Positions 43,204 to 51,919 of a DNA stretch of 64,000 nucleotides are shown one piece after another. Position 1 is the first letter of the stretch; each line of letters starts with the position of its first letter. The position numbers and the translations under genes were made by a program. The notes under the pieces are model-generated. The model saw only the letters and a program-made list of their open reading frames with translations, did not search any database and had not been told where the DNA came from. This stretch comes from CAIUGU01 sp040080215 (GTDB lineage: Bacteria; Pseudomonadota; Gammaproteobacteria; Steroidobacterales; Steroidobacteraceae): the NCBI GenBank assembly GCA_040080215.1, contig JBEBIT010000005.1:27374-91373 (forward strand). The letters are read 5' to 3'.

Positions 43204-44301
43204 CTACTTCCTGGCCTTCTTCTCGATGTCGGTCACCAGGCTGATGAACACCTTCGCGTAGTCGGCGCTGTTGAGCTGCGCCATGGCGAAGTGGCCACCG
43301 CCCTTCAGGCCGCGGTCGGGCAGGTAGACGTAGCTGGCGTCCACGCCCGCCTGCTTCCAGGACTCGGTTGCGCACTTCAAGATGTCCTGCGGCTCGGACA
43401 TGCCGGGAAGCAAGGGCGGCATGTTCTTGAAGCCATAATTGGATCCGACGAGCGTAATCGCCACCTTCGCGTAGTTCACGAGCTTCGAGGGCTTCGCACC
43501 CTGCAACGGGCAGTTGCCCGCCATGGTGGCCTTGAAGTTCTGCGGCAATGCCGGCTCGGTCTTCCACGTGGTGATCAATGCGGGCGAGTTGTTGAAGCCC
43601 GGCGCGACCGGATTGCTGCCCACGCCCTCGAACGCGACGATCCCGACGACATTCTTCGGGTTGAGGTCGGGCACGCGGAACGTGCTGCCGCCACCGGCGG
43701 AATGGCCCACGAGGATTGAGGGCCCGATCTCATCCAGCAATGCCGAGATCTTTTCGGCTGCGAGCACATCACCGCAATAAGGCGCAGTCGCTCCTGCCGC
43801 CGTCCAGCCGAGTACGGCAGGGTTGGTTGGCGTGGGTGCGCCACCGGGCCAGAGGTTCGCATCGGACGTGGCTAGCTTGGCAATGAAGCCGGAATTTGCC
43901 GTGCCGACCTTGCCATCGCCGCAGCCCGCGTTGCTTTGCGAGCGTCCATGGCCCGGGCGATCTACGACATAGACATCCCAGCCATCCGCCACGAAATAGT
44001 CGGCCCAGCCGTCACGCCCGTCTGGCGTCTGCAGCCAGTCGGTTCCCTGTCCACCCCCGCCGTGGATGAGGACCAGCGGGTACTGGTGCTTGCGCTCGGC
44101 AGGCAGCATGTACTGGACGAACATGCCATTGGTGACGTCGGCCGTGCCGTTTGCGGCCGGCTTCGTCGTGTAGCCGACGAACTTGCTGCCGAGATCACGA
44201 AGCGTGAGGCGGCCCGCTTCGCCGCCAGCGTAGGCGGGCAGCGCGGACAGGATTGCGGCACCGGCGACGGCGCCGGCAAAAAGACGAGGAAACCTGCTCA
44301 T
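43204..44301 (-). CDS. Exported alpha/beta hydrolase
   Basis: This 365-residue protein has a signal peptide (MSRFPRLFAGAVAGAAILSALPAYA) and an alpha/beta-hydrolase domain with oxyanion segment LVLIHGGGGQGTDW, nucleophile elbow GHSAGGG and a C-terminal histidine in KGGGHFAMAQ. Paired cysteines (GCGDGK, PYCGD, GNCPLQG, LKCATES) suggest disulfides in the periplasm. The frame extends 43 codons further upstream, but the signal peptide at 44301 fixes the start. The substrate is unknown. Confidence 0.88.
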   Translation of the reverse strand: MSRFPRLFAGAVAGAAILSALPAYAGGEAGRLTLRDLGSKFVGYTTKPAANGTADVTNGMFVQYMLPAERKHQYPLVLIHGGGGQGTDWLQTPDGRDGWADYFVADGWDVYVVDRPGHGRSQSNAGCGDGKVGTANSGFIAKLATSDANLWPGGAPTPTNPAVLGWTAAGATAPYCGDVLAAEKISALLDEIGPSILVGHSAGGGSTFRVPDLNPKNVVGIVAFEGVGSNPVAPGFNNSPALITTWKTEPALPQNFKATMAGNCPLQGAKPSKLVNYAKVAITLVGSNYGFKNMPPLLPGMSEPQDILKCATESWKQAGVDASYVYLPDRGLKGGGHFAMAQLNSADYAKVFISLVTDIEKKARK

Positions 44302-44611
44302 GGGGAGAACGCTCCTTTGTGCGCGAACTTCAACTTGAAAAAACGGGCTGGACGGGTGCTGCAGTGCGGATGCAGGCTGCGCATCGCGGGAACCGCTCGC
44401 GCAATGCCCCACCCGTCTTGCTGGCGCCAAGCGTAACAGACGAGACCACGAAAACCCGATTCATCCCGCCTGCACGAATCACGGAGCGCACACCTGCCCT
44501 GATGGGCCCGTGATAGCATTTCCGTTCGTAGGATGACTGCTATAACACCAACGGACCCACCGCTGCCTGGTCGGTTCCCATCTGCAGTTGCCTGTTAGGG
44601 GGAGGGCCTTC
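44302..44611. other. Intergenic region between divergent genes, 310 bases
   Basis: I see no gene here. It must contain the promoters of the exported hydrolase (minus) and the cytochrome c / PQQ dehydrogenase operon (plus). A TATAAC hexamer at 44541-44546 could be a -10 element for the plus-strand operon, but I find no convincing -35 at the usual distance. Confidence 0.4.
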
Positions 44612-45394
44612 ATGACTCGCTTCAACGCTTTGATGGCGATTGCCTGCGTCGGCATCTCGCTCGCGCCGCGAGCCCATGCCCAACTGCTGGATCAGGACCA
44701 CGGCCAATACAGCCGCGCCGACATCGAGGCGGGACAACGCCTCTATGGCCCGCAGTGTCAGGTCTGCCATGGCGCCACGGGCGATGGCGTCCCGGGCATC
44801 GACTTGCGACTCGGTCGCTTCCGTCGCGTAACCACTGACGAAGACATCGCGCGCGTCATTACCACCGGAGTCCCGGGCGCCGGCATGCCGGCGTTTGTGC
44901 TGCAGCCCGCCGAACTCACCGGCGTCATCGCCTTCATCCGCGCAGGGTTCGATCCCGGCTCGGCGGCCGTGCGCGTCGGCAATGTGGACCGGGGGGCGGC
45001 GCTATTCGCAGGCAAAGCCGACTGTGCGAGCTGTCACCGAGTCAACGGCCGCGGACCCCGTCTCGCACCCGACCTGAGCAGCATCGGAGCCATTCGCACG
45101 CTGGCCTCACTGCAACGCGCCTTGCTCGAACCCACGGCGGCGCTCCTGCCGATCAATCGGCCGGTGCGCATCGTCACCAAGGATGGCCACACCATTCGCG
45201 GCCGACGTCTGAACGAAGACACCTACACCGTGCAACTCATCGACGACCGCGAGCAGCTGCGCTCGCTCGTCAAGGCCGACCTCAAGGAGTTCACGGTCGA
45301 AACGACGGCCTCGATGCCCTCGTACCGGGAGCGACTGAACGCCGATGAGCTCGCCGACGTGATCGCCTATCTGGCGTCGTTGAAGGGAGTGTGA
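44612..45394 (+). CDS. Diheme cytochrome c, electron acceptor for the PQQ dehydrogenase
   Basis: This 260-residue periplasmic protein has a signal peptide (ending near APRAHAQ) and two c-type heme domains. The first has CQVCH (C49, C52, H53) with a possible methionine ligand in GAGMPAFVL. The second has CASCH (C138, C141, H142) and a C-terminal segment of the type seen in heme-binding domains next to dehydrogenases (DGHTIRGRRLNEDTYTVQLID). The AGGGGGAGG ribosome site supports the ATG at 44612. It is immediately followed by the PQQ alcohol dehydrogenase, whose electrons it most likely accepts. Confidence 0.92.
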   Translation: MTRFNALMAIACVGISLAPRAHAQLLDQDHGQYSRADIEAGQRLYGPQCQVCHGATGDGVPGIDLRLGRFRRVTTDEDIARVITTGVPGAGMPAFVLQPAELTGVIAFIRAGFDPGSAAVRVGNVDRGAALFAGKADCASCHRVNGRGPRLAPDLSSIGAIRTLASLQRALLEPTAALLPINRPVRIVTKDGHTIRGRRLNEDTYTVQLIDDREQLRSLVKADLKEFTVETTASMPSYRERLNADELADVIAYLASLKGV

Positions 45395-45396
45395 CC

Positions 45397-47055
45397 ATGA
45401 CTCGCGTACCAACATACGCCGCCCTAGCCTCGCTCGTGATGGGTCTGGCATTCGCGGCCGGACTGCAGGCACAGGTCACGCCAGAGAGATTGCTGGGCGC
45501 AGCCAAAGAGCCGCAGAACTGGCTGACGTACGGCGGCGGGTACGCCAGCAACCGCTACACCACGCTGCGGCAGATCACGCCGCAGAACGTGAAGAATCTC
45601 GAGCACCAGTGGGTCCTGCAAGGCCAGGTCCTCGGTGCGTGGCAATCCACGCCGCTCGTCGTCGACGGCATCATGTACATCACGCAGCGGCCGAACGACG
45701 TCCTCGCGCTCGACGCAAAGACGGGCCGCGTGTTCTGGCAATACCACTACACGAACTCGCCCGACCAGCGCATCTGCTGCGGCGCGAACAACCGCGGCCT
45801 TGCCATCCATGGCGATACGTTGTTCATGGGCACGCTCGATGCGCATCTTGTCGCCATCGACGCGAAGAACGGCCAACCGCTGTGGAATACCACGGTCGCC
45901 GATTCGAAGCAGGCGTACTCCGTGACGATGGCGCCGCTGGTCATCAAGGACAAGGTCATCGTCGGCGTGGGCGGTGGCGAATACGGCATTCGCGGCTTCA
46001 TCGCCGCCTACGACGTGCGCACCGGCAAGGAAGTCTGGCGCTTCTACACGATCCCGGCGCCGGGCGAACCCGGCAGTGAAACCTGGCACGGCGACACATG
46101 GGAGCACGGCGGCGCTTCGGTGTGGGTCACGGGTTCGTACGATCCCGAACTCAACCTGACGTACTGGGGCATCGGCAACCCGGGTCCGGACTGGAACCCT
46201 GATCAGCGCCCCGGCGACAATCTGTATTCCAACTCGGTCGTCGCGCTCGACGCCGACACCGGCAAGCTGAAGTGGCACTTCCAGTTCACGCCCAACGACG
46301 CCTACGACTACGACTCGGTCCAGGTGCCCGTGCTCGTCGACATGCCCTGGCAAGGCAAACCGGCCAAGCTCATGCTGTGGGCCAATCGCAACGGCTTCTT
46401 CTACGTGCTCGACCGTGTGACCGGGAAGTACCTGCTGGGCCTGCCCTTCGCCAAGGTGAACTGGGCCAGCGGTCTCGACGTGAACGGGCGGCCGATCCAG
46501 ACGCCGCAGCCTCCCGGCGCAGCCACGTGGCCAGGCAACCAGGGCGCCACGAACTGGTACACGCCGTCGTTCAGCCCGCGGACGCAACTGTTCTATTTCT
46601 CGGCCTGGGAAGGCTACTCGTCGTACTACCGGCGCGAGTTCCAGGAGTTTGAGGAGGGCCGCACCTTCGTGGGCGGTGGCCAGCGCGCCGTGACGCCGGT
46701 GCCCGACGCGCCCGGCATCGGGATCGGCCGACGTTCGCCGATCAACAACTGGACGGATGTCGTCGGGCATGGCTCGTTGATCGCGATGGATCCGCTCACG
46801 GGCCAGCGCCGCTGGACGTTCGAGCAATACGACGTGACCGACAGCGGCATCCTGAGCACGGCGACCGACCTCGTCTTCACCGGCGGGCGCGAAGGCCATT
46901 TCCATGCGCTCGATGCGCGCACGGGCAAGCTGCTGTGGCGCACGAGCCTCGGGGCCCAGATCGTCAACGGACCGATCAGCTATGAAATCGACGGCAAGCA
47001 GTACGTCGCCGTGATTTCCGGAAATGACCTGGTGGCGTTCGCGCTGCGCAAGTAG
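45397..47055 (+). CDS. PQQ-dependent alcohol dehydrogenase with lanthanide-type DYD motif
   Basis: This 552-residue quinoprotein has a signal peptide and an eight-bladed propeller of the methanol/ethanol dehydrogenase type. Features are WLTYGGGYASNRYTTLRQI at the N-terminus, the adjacent cysteines C127-C128 (RICCGANNRG) that form the vicinal disulfide next to PQQ, and the active-site segment TPNDAYDYDSVQ, where D304 is the catalytic aspartate and D306 is the extra aspartate that marks lanthanide-dependent enzymes. Calcium enzymes usually have alanine, serine or threonine there. Two starts are possible: GTG at 45391 and ATG at 45397; the ATG has AGGGAG at a better distance. It is in operon with the diheme cytochrome c. 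Confidence 0.93.
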   Translation: MTRVPTYAALASLVMGLAFAAGLQAQVTPERLLGAAKEPQNWLTYGGGYASNRYTTLRQITPQNVKNLEHQWVLQGQVLGAWQSTPLVVDGIMYITQRPNDVLALDAKTGRVFWQYHYTNSPDQRICCGANNRGLAIHGDTLFMGTLDAHLVAIDAKNGQPLWNTTVADSKQAYSVTMAPLVIKDKVIVGVGGGEYGIRGFIAAYDVRTGKEVWRFYTIPAPGEPGSETWHGDTWEHGGASVWVTGSYDPELNLTYWGIGNPGPDWNPDQRPGDNLYSNSVVALDADTGKLKWHFQFTPNDAYDYDSVQVPVLVDMPWQGKPAKLMLWANRNGFFYVLDRVTGKYLLGLPFAKVNWASGLDVNGRPIQTPQPPGAATWPGNQGATNWYTPSFSPRTQLFYFSAWEGYSSYYRREFQEFEEGRTFVGGGQRAVTPVPDAPGIGIGRRSPINNWTDVVGHGSLIAMDPLTGQRRWTFEQYDVTDSGILSTATDLVFTGGREGHFHALDARTGKLLWRTSLGAQIVNGPISYEIDGKQYVAVISGNDLVAFALRK

Positions 47056-47092
47056 CGCGTAGTCAGCAAAGGCATTCCCCAGAGGCCTCAGC

Positions 47093-48115
47093 TCAACGCC
47101 ACCCCAGCGCCGGCGCGACGTGCTTCAACACGGATTCGATCACGTGCGCGTTGTACTCGACACCGAGCTGATTGGGAACCGTGAGCATCAGCGTATCGGC
47201 TTCTGCAATCGCATCATCCTGCGCGAGTTGCTTCACGAGCACGTCGGGCTCGGCTGCGTAGGAGCGCCCGAAGATCGCGCGCGTCTGCCCGTGCAGCAGG
47301 CCAATCTGGTCACGGCTCTCGCCACTGCCGCCGAAGTACGCGCGATCGCGGGCATCGACTACGGGAAAGATACTGCGACTGACCGACACGCGCGGTTCGC
47401 GGGCATGACCCGCCTCTTTCCATGCCTGGCGAAACGCGCGGATCTGCGCGGCCTGCTGGATATGGAACGGTTCGCCCGATTCGTCATTCTTGAGCGTGGA
47501 ACTCTGCAGGTTCATGCCGAGTTTGGCGGTCCAGATGGCGGTGGCATTGGAACTCGCGCCCCACCAGATGCGATCGCGCAGGCCTGCCGAAAACGGCTCG
47601 ATGCGGAGCAGCCCCGGCGGATTCGGAAACATCGGCTGCGGATTGGGCTGTGCAAATCCTTGCCCGCGCAGCACCTCGAGGAACGTTTCGACATTGCGTC
47701 GCGCCATATCGGCGTCGGTCTCGCCGACTTCCGGTGAATAGCCGAAATACCGCCAACCCTCGATCACCTGCTCGGGCGAGCCGCGGCTGACCCCGAGTTG
47801 CAGTCGTCCACCGGCGATGAGGTCCGCGGCGCCCGCGTTCTCGGCCATGTAGAACGGATTCTCGTAGCGCAGGTCGATGACCGCCGTGCCGATCTCGATA
47901 CGCCGGGTGCGGGCCCCGACGGCGGCCAGCAGCGGGAACGGCGAACCCAGTTGACGGGCAAAGTGGTGCACCCGGAAGAATGCGCCATCCGCCCCCAGTT
48001 CCTCGGCGGCAACAGCCAGGTCGATCGACTGCACCAGGGCATCCGCGGCCGAGCGCGTCTGCGAATGGGCGGCGGGCGACCAATGTCCGAACGACAGGAA
48101 ACCGATCTTCTTCAT
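47093..48115 (-). CDS. Luciferase-like (LLM) flavin-dependent monooxygenase
   Basis: This 340-residue cytoplasmic TIM-barrel protein begins KKIGFLSFGHWSP and shows LLM family blocks: DGAFFRVHHFARQLGSPFPLLAAVGARTRRIEIGTAV, LIAGGRLQLGVSRGSPEQV and WWGASSNATAIWTAKLG. Enzymes of this class use reduced FMN or F420 for oxidations. The start has AGAGG eight bases upstream. It converges on the PQQ alcohol dehydrogenase gene. Notably, an F420-reductase-like gene is also in the window, but the residues here do not decide between FMN and F420. Confidence 0.9.
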   Translation of the reverse strand: MKKIGFLSFGHWSPAAHSQTRSAADALVQSIDLAVAAEELGADGAFFRVHHFARQLGSPFPLLAAVGARTRRIEIGTAVIDLRYENPFYMAENAGAADLIAGGRLQLGVSRGSPEQVIEGWRYFGYSPEVGETDADMARRNVETFLEVLRGQGFAQPNPQPMFPNPPGLLRIEPFSAGLRDRIWWGASSNATAIWTAKLGMNLQSSTLKNDESGEPFHIQQAAQIRAFRQAWKEAGHAREPRVSVSRSIFPVVDARDRAYFGGSGESRDQIGLLHGQTRAIFGRSYAAEPDVLVKQLAQDDAIAEADTLMLTVPNQLGVEYNAHVIESVLKHVAPALGWR

Positions 48116-48303
48116 CTGAACCTCTGCTCGCCCCCAAGGTGAGGCAGTCCGACCGCCATCTTAACCTCGCGACCGAACCGGACGGACGGGATCGGCTGGA
48201 CCGGGCGGGGAAAATGCGGCCACCCGCCTTCTTTTCATCGCGAGTCGGGTAAGATCCGGAACCTCCACACCCCGCGCCGGATCGAAGCCTTTAAGGACTT
48301 GCC

Positions 48304-48717
48304 ATGAAGACCGTGATCTCCAACTTGACCAATGTCTCCACTCACGCCGACGGCTCGCTGACCCTGAGCTACACCAGTGCGAAGGAGAATCACACGATCG
48401 AGATCAAGCCGGATGTGCTGGCCAAGCTGTACGTGCCGCTGCTGGCGAGCCATGCCGACGACCTGAACAGCCCGATGTCGCGCAAGATCAAGCCCGTCGC
48501 CCTGCGGCGGTTCCGCTACGGGGATGACGTCGGCATGTCGTTCCTCGTCGGACAGAACGTGTCGCTGCATGTGCTCCTGGACCGGCCGCTGGCTGCAGCA
48601 CTGCAGAAGCTGCTCGAAACGTTCGACGACATGACCACCTGGAACCTCCAGCCCGGGACTGCGCCTGTCGCACAGCCCCCTGCGCAGGTGGCCGCTACCC
48701 CTGCGGACGGCACCTGA
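48304..48717 (+). CDS. Uncharacterised small protein
   Basis: This 137-residue protein has no signal peptide, no membrane segment and no domain I recognise. It is a compact mixed protein with a low-complexity alanine/proline C-terminus (QPGTAPVAQPPAQVAATPADGT). A good AAGGA ribosome site precedes the ATG. It lies 105 bases upstream of a PQQ sugar dehydrogenase gene on the same strand, but without evidence for a common function. Confidence 0.7.
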   Translation: MKTVISNLTNVSTHADGSLTLSYTSAKENHTIEIKPDVLAKLYVPLLASHADDLNSPMSRKIKPVALRRFRYGDDVGMSFLVGQNVSLHVLLDRPLAAALQKLLETFDDMTTWNLQPGTAPVAQPPAQVAATPADGT

Positions 48718-48822
48718 GGACAGGCACCCTGACTGCAGATGGCCGGCACAAGGGTCGCACGGGCATCGCTGGTCAACACTGAAATCGTCACGGAATCACC
48801 GGAACACAGCCTCGAGGAATCC

Positions 48823-50019
48823 ATGAATACCAGAACGACATTCCCTGCCTTGGTTCGAGTGGCCGCCGGCCTGCTGGTCGGCGCCGTATTGAGTTTGCCT
48901 GCCCTCGCCCAGCCACCCGGACCGCCCGGCGAGAAATTCAAGGTCGTCACCGTGGTCGAGGGGCTCAAGAACCCGTGGAGCATGGCGTGGCTCCCTAATG
49001 GCGACATGCTCGTCACCGAGCGGGGCGGATCCTTGAGGATCGTCCGTGGCGGCAAGCTGCTGCCTGGTGCTGTTCCCGGTGTCCCGGCCGTGCGTGGGGT
49101 GGGACAAGGCGGCCTGCAGGAAGTGGCCGTGCATCCGAAGTTCGCACAGAACCACTTCATCTACCTGAGCTACTCGAAGCCGCGCAACGATGGCAAGGAA
49201 GGCACGACGGCGCTGATGCGCGCGAAGTTCGAGAACGATCGCCTCGTCGACGCGAAGGAGATCTTCGAAGCGAAGGCGTGGAACGATCGCCCCGGCCATT
49301 TCGGCGCGCGTATCGCGTTCGATCGAGACGGGTTCCTGTTCATGTCGGTCGGTGACCGCATGGCGGGCCTTGGCGGGCCGAACGGCTTCGACGGCACGAA
49401 CCACCCGGCGCAGAGCCTGATGTCGCACCAAGGCAAGATCCTGCGCTTGCGTGACGATGGCACCGTGCCTGCCGACAACCCGTTCGTCGGTCGCAGCGAC
49501 GCGTTGCCCGAGATCTGGAGCTGGGGCCATCGCAATCCGCAGGGCCTCGCGGTTCATCCCGAGACGAACCAGCTGTGGGAGACCGAGCACGGCCCGCAAG
49601 GCGGCGACGAGCTGAACCTGATCAAGAAGGGCGCGAACTACGGCTGGCCCGTCATCGGCTACGGCGCGAACTACGTGACCGGCACCGAGCTCCACCAGGG
49701 CCGTGCGCGCGAAGGCATGGAACAGCCGAAGGCCTTCTGGGTCCCGTCCATCGGCATCTCGGGCCTGATGTTCTACACGGGTGACAAGTTCCCGAACTGG
49801 AAGGGCAACGTGTTTCTAGGCGGCATGTCAGGCCAGTGGCGGCAACTGGTGCGCGTGAGCTTGGGAGGCGAGACAGTCGCCAATCGTGAGCCGCTGCTGT
49901 TCGGCCAGTACCGTCTCCGCGACGTCCGCCAGGGACCGGATGGGTACATCTACCTCGCGACCGACAGCCAGGGCCCGAACCAGACCACGGCCATCATTCG
50001 TCTCGAGCCGAACACCTAA
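48823..50019 (+). CDS. PQQ-dependent sugar dehydrogenase (soluble-GDH-like / YliI-type)
   Basis: This 398-residue exported protein has a signal peptide (VRVAAGLLVGAVLSLPALAQ) and a six-bladed propeller of the soluble glucose dehydrogenase family: LKNPWSMAWLPNGDMLVTERGG, GQGGLQEVAVHPKF, EIWSWGHRNPQGLAVHPETNQLWETEHGPQGGDELN, and GDKFPNWKGNVFLGGM. These enzymes oxidise aldoses to lactones. The ATG at 48823 follows GAGG; the frame opens 28 codons earlier without signal character. A strong terminator follows. Confidence 0.93.
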   Translation: MNTRTTFPALVRVAAGLLVGAVLSLPALAQPPGPPGEKFKVVTVVEGLKNPWSMAWLPNGDMLVTERGGSLRIVRGGKLLPGAVPGVPAVRGVGQGGLQEVAVHPKFAQNHFIYLSYSKPRNDGKEGTTALMRAKFENDRLVDAKEIFEAKAWNDRPGHFGARIAFDRDGFLFMSVGDRMAGLGGPNGFDGTNHPAQSLMSHQGKILRLRDDGTVPADNPFVGRSDALPEIWSWGHRNPQGLAVHPETNQLWETEHGPQGGDELNLIKKGANYGWPVIGYGANYVTGTELHQGRAREGMEQPKAFWVPSIGISGLMFYTGDKFPNWKGNVFLGGMSGQWRQLVRVSLGGETVANREPLLFGQYRLRDVRQGPDGYIYLATDSQGPNQTTAIIRLEPNT

Positions 50020-50045
50020 GCCGCAAGGCACCTGTGGCTGAATGG

Positions 50046-50077
50046 AAAAGGGCCTCCTGCGGAGGCCCTTCTCTTTT
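50046..50077 (+). terminator. Rho-independent terminator of the PQQ sugar dehydrogenase gene
   Basis: A perfect ten-base stem (50048-50057 and 50061-50070) with loop TGC is followed by CTCTTTT, the best intrinsic terminator in the window. Confidence 0.85.
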
Positions 50078-50159
50078 CGCAATCCCGTCGCCTACAGGAT
50101 CCGGATCAGCGGATGGATCGCGCTACAGGCGATTCCGCCCAAGCATCAAGTAGCGGCGA

Positions 50160-50570
50160 TTACTTGGCTGTTGCCCAGTTGCTGCCTTCAGCAGCGTTCT
50201 TGACTCCGTTGATCGAGATGATGCGCGTGTAACTGCCGCCTGGCTTGCCATCGCGCAACGGGTTCATCTGCAACACGACTTCATCGCCCACCTTCAGCGT
50301 CTCGCGGGTTACACCGCGGGTCATCATGTTGCCGATGTGGGACATCTCGATGGACCACTTCTCCGGTGTGTTGTTGGCACCCTTGGTCTCGATGGACAAG
50401 TACACGTGCGGGTTCATGTAGCTGACCGCCGCGACCTTGCCGGTGAGCGTCGTCTCCTTGTCTTCATCAAACATTGCGTGCGAGTGATGCGCCTGGGCAA
50501 CGAGCCCGAACGAGGCGGTCGCCAACGCCAACACCACTGCTCCCACTTTCCGAATGCTGTTCCTGTCCAC
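50160..50570 (-). CDS. DUF6152 exported protein
   Basis: This protein of about 136 residues has a signal peptide (AVVLALATASFGLVAQA) directly followed by HHSHAMFDEDKETTLTGKVAAVSYMNPHVYLSIETKG, the DUF6152 pattern with its metal-like histidine cluster HHSH and the NPH motif. The mature domain is a small beta barrel. A GGAGG ribosome site is seven bases before GTG at 50570, while the ATG at 50576 is only one base away, so the GTG start is more likely. It ends a minus-strand run after two members of an uncharacterised secreted family. No function is known to me for the family. Confidence 0.85.
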   Translation of the reverse strand: MDRNSIRKVGAVVLALATASFGLVAQAHHSHAMFDEDKETTLTGKVAAVSYMNPHVYLSIETKGANNTPEKWSIEMSHIGNMMTRGVTRETLKVGDEVVLQMNPLRDGKPGGSYTRIISINGVKNAAEGSNWATAK

Positions 50571-50645
50571 GATCATTCCTCCACTCAATAATCTCTGCTT
50601 GCATTCCAGAGGCCGCTCGCCCGGACATCCGGGCAGTCCGGCCTG

Positions 50646-51875
50646 TCACTTCGCGGCCGTGCCGCCCATGAAGTCGGTTGCCTTCGGAAGGCGGCCAGCA
50701 CGCTTGGCCTCTTCCGTCCGCTTGAAGACCTCGGACCACGGCCGAGGTTCAAACATGTTGTTGTACTGCGGATCCCCCACTGCGAACTCCGCGATCCGCC
50801 CATCCGCGTTGTGGTAGGCGTTGTTGGTCGACACGCACTCGTTGTGCACCGGCGGCGGTGACTTCCAGTCCTTGCGCGCCGAGTGGACCACCACCTCGTG
50901 CCACGGGAACGCGAATGCCTTCGGGTCATACATCGTCACGTCGACGACAATCTCGTTGCCGATGCGCTTCCAGCGCTCGATGATCTGCAGGTCGTCGCTG
51001 TATTCCGGCAGGCCGTGGCCCGAGAACCAGCCCTTGATGTCCTTGACCCAGACGACGAGCTCGTCGCGATCCCAGAACCCCTGCGACTGGCCGAACCACG
51101 ACGGAAAGGCCAGCTCGGCCGGCACGAACCCGCGACCGTCGTGATAGATCACGCGATATTCGTTCACGGGCTGGTCTTCCGCCGTGATCATCACGTGCTC
51201 GTCCAGCATGACGTAGCGCATCGCCCAGCCATCGCGGAAGTAACCGTTCGGGAGGCACTCGTCAGCAGGCCACCAGTGCGAGCCTTCCAGTTCGGACTGC
51301 AGGGCCTGAGCAAAGCGCGGCTTGTACTCATCGGATACACCGGCCCATACGTCCCGCACCTGAATCCCGCCGCCCGTGACCAGCGTGCGCGTATCCCAGT
51401 CCCCGGACCAGTCCGGCAGCGTGGCGCGCGTGTGCTTGGTGCCTCCGCCAGCGGCCTGCTTCCACGCATTCCAATGCGCTTCTGCCGAGGCATAGGGATA
51501 CGGGCTCTTGAGCACGACGCTGTTGCCCGACCTGCCCTGCAAGCCCTTGTAGAACTCCGCAAAGGTCTTGCCCGCGGTGGCAGCCGACGTCCATTGCCCG
51601 TTCCACGTGCGGTTCCACCACTCGCCGGCCGTGAGGTTGTTGAAGCGGTCATTCGGATCCGGCTTGGCTTCCGTCCTGAAGCGCTGCGCCCAGGCCTGCG
51701 CGGAGGCAACGCCCGCAAAGGGACGGAGCGGATCGATGGCGGCCGGGGCCGCCTGTGCCGCCGGTGCAGGCTGAGCCGCCCCGGCGGGCACCGACCCTGC
51801 CGCCAGCGCAAGCGCAAGCAGGCAGCTGGTCGCAACGGCAGTGCGGGACAGCGTCAGTTTCTCGAACATGTTCAT
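50646..51875 (-). CDS. Exported member of the DGR / SW / W.GD family
   Basis: This 409-residue exported protein has a signal peptide (AVATSCLLALALAAGSVPAGA). It contains the motif series of a common but uncharacterised secreted family: YHDGR at 244-248, PSW at 258-260, GFW.RD..VVW around 266-276 and V.V.DPKAF...W further on. It has aromatic-rich stretches (NLTAGEWWNRTWNGQW; ELEGSHWWPADECLPNGYFRDGW) not shared by its paralogue. A GGAG site nine bases upstream favours the ATG at 51875. It follows the inactive-looking hydrolase gene and precedes the DUF6152 gene. Confidence 0.8.
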   Translation of the reverse strand: MNMFEKLTLSRTAVATSCLLALALAAGSVPAGAAQPAPAAQAAPAAIDPLRPFAGVASAQAWAQRFRTEAKPDPNDRFNNLTAGEWWNRTWNGQWTSAATAGKTFAEFYKGLQGRSGNSVVLKSPYPYASAEAHWNAWKQAAGGGTKHTRATLPDWSGDWDTRTLVTGGGIQVRDVWAGVSDEYKPRFAQALQSELEGSHWWPADECLPNGYFRDGWAMRYVMLDEHVMITAEDQPVNEYRVIYHDGRGFVPAELAFPSWFGQSQGFWDRDELVVWVKDIKGWFSGHGLPEYSDDLQIIERWKRIGNEIVVDVTMYDPKAFAFPWHEVVVHSARKDWKSPPPVHNECVSTNNAYHNADGRIAEFAVGDPQYNNMFEPRPWSEVFKRTEEAKRAGRLPKATDFMGGTAAK

Positions 51876-51919
51876 CTTCTCGTTCTCCGGCTTGAATTCC
51901 TGCAAACGTGCAATCGTAC

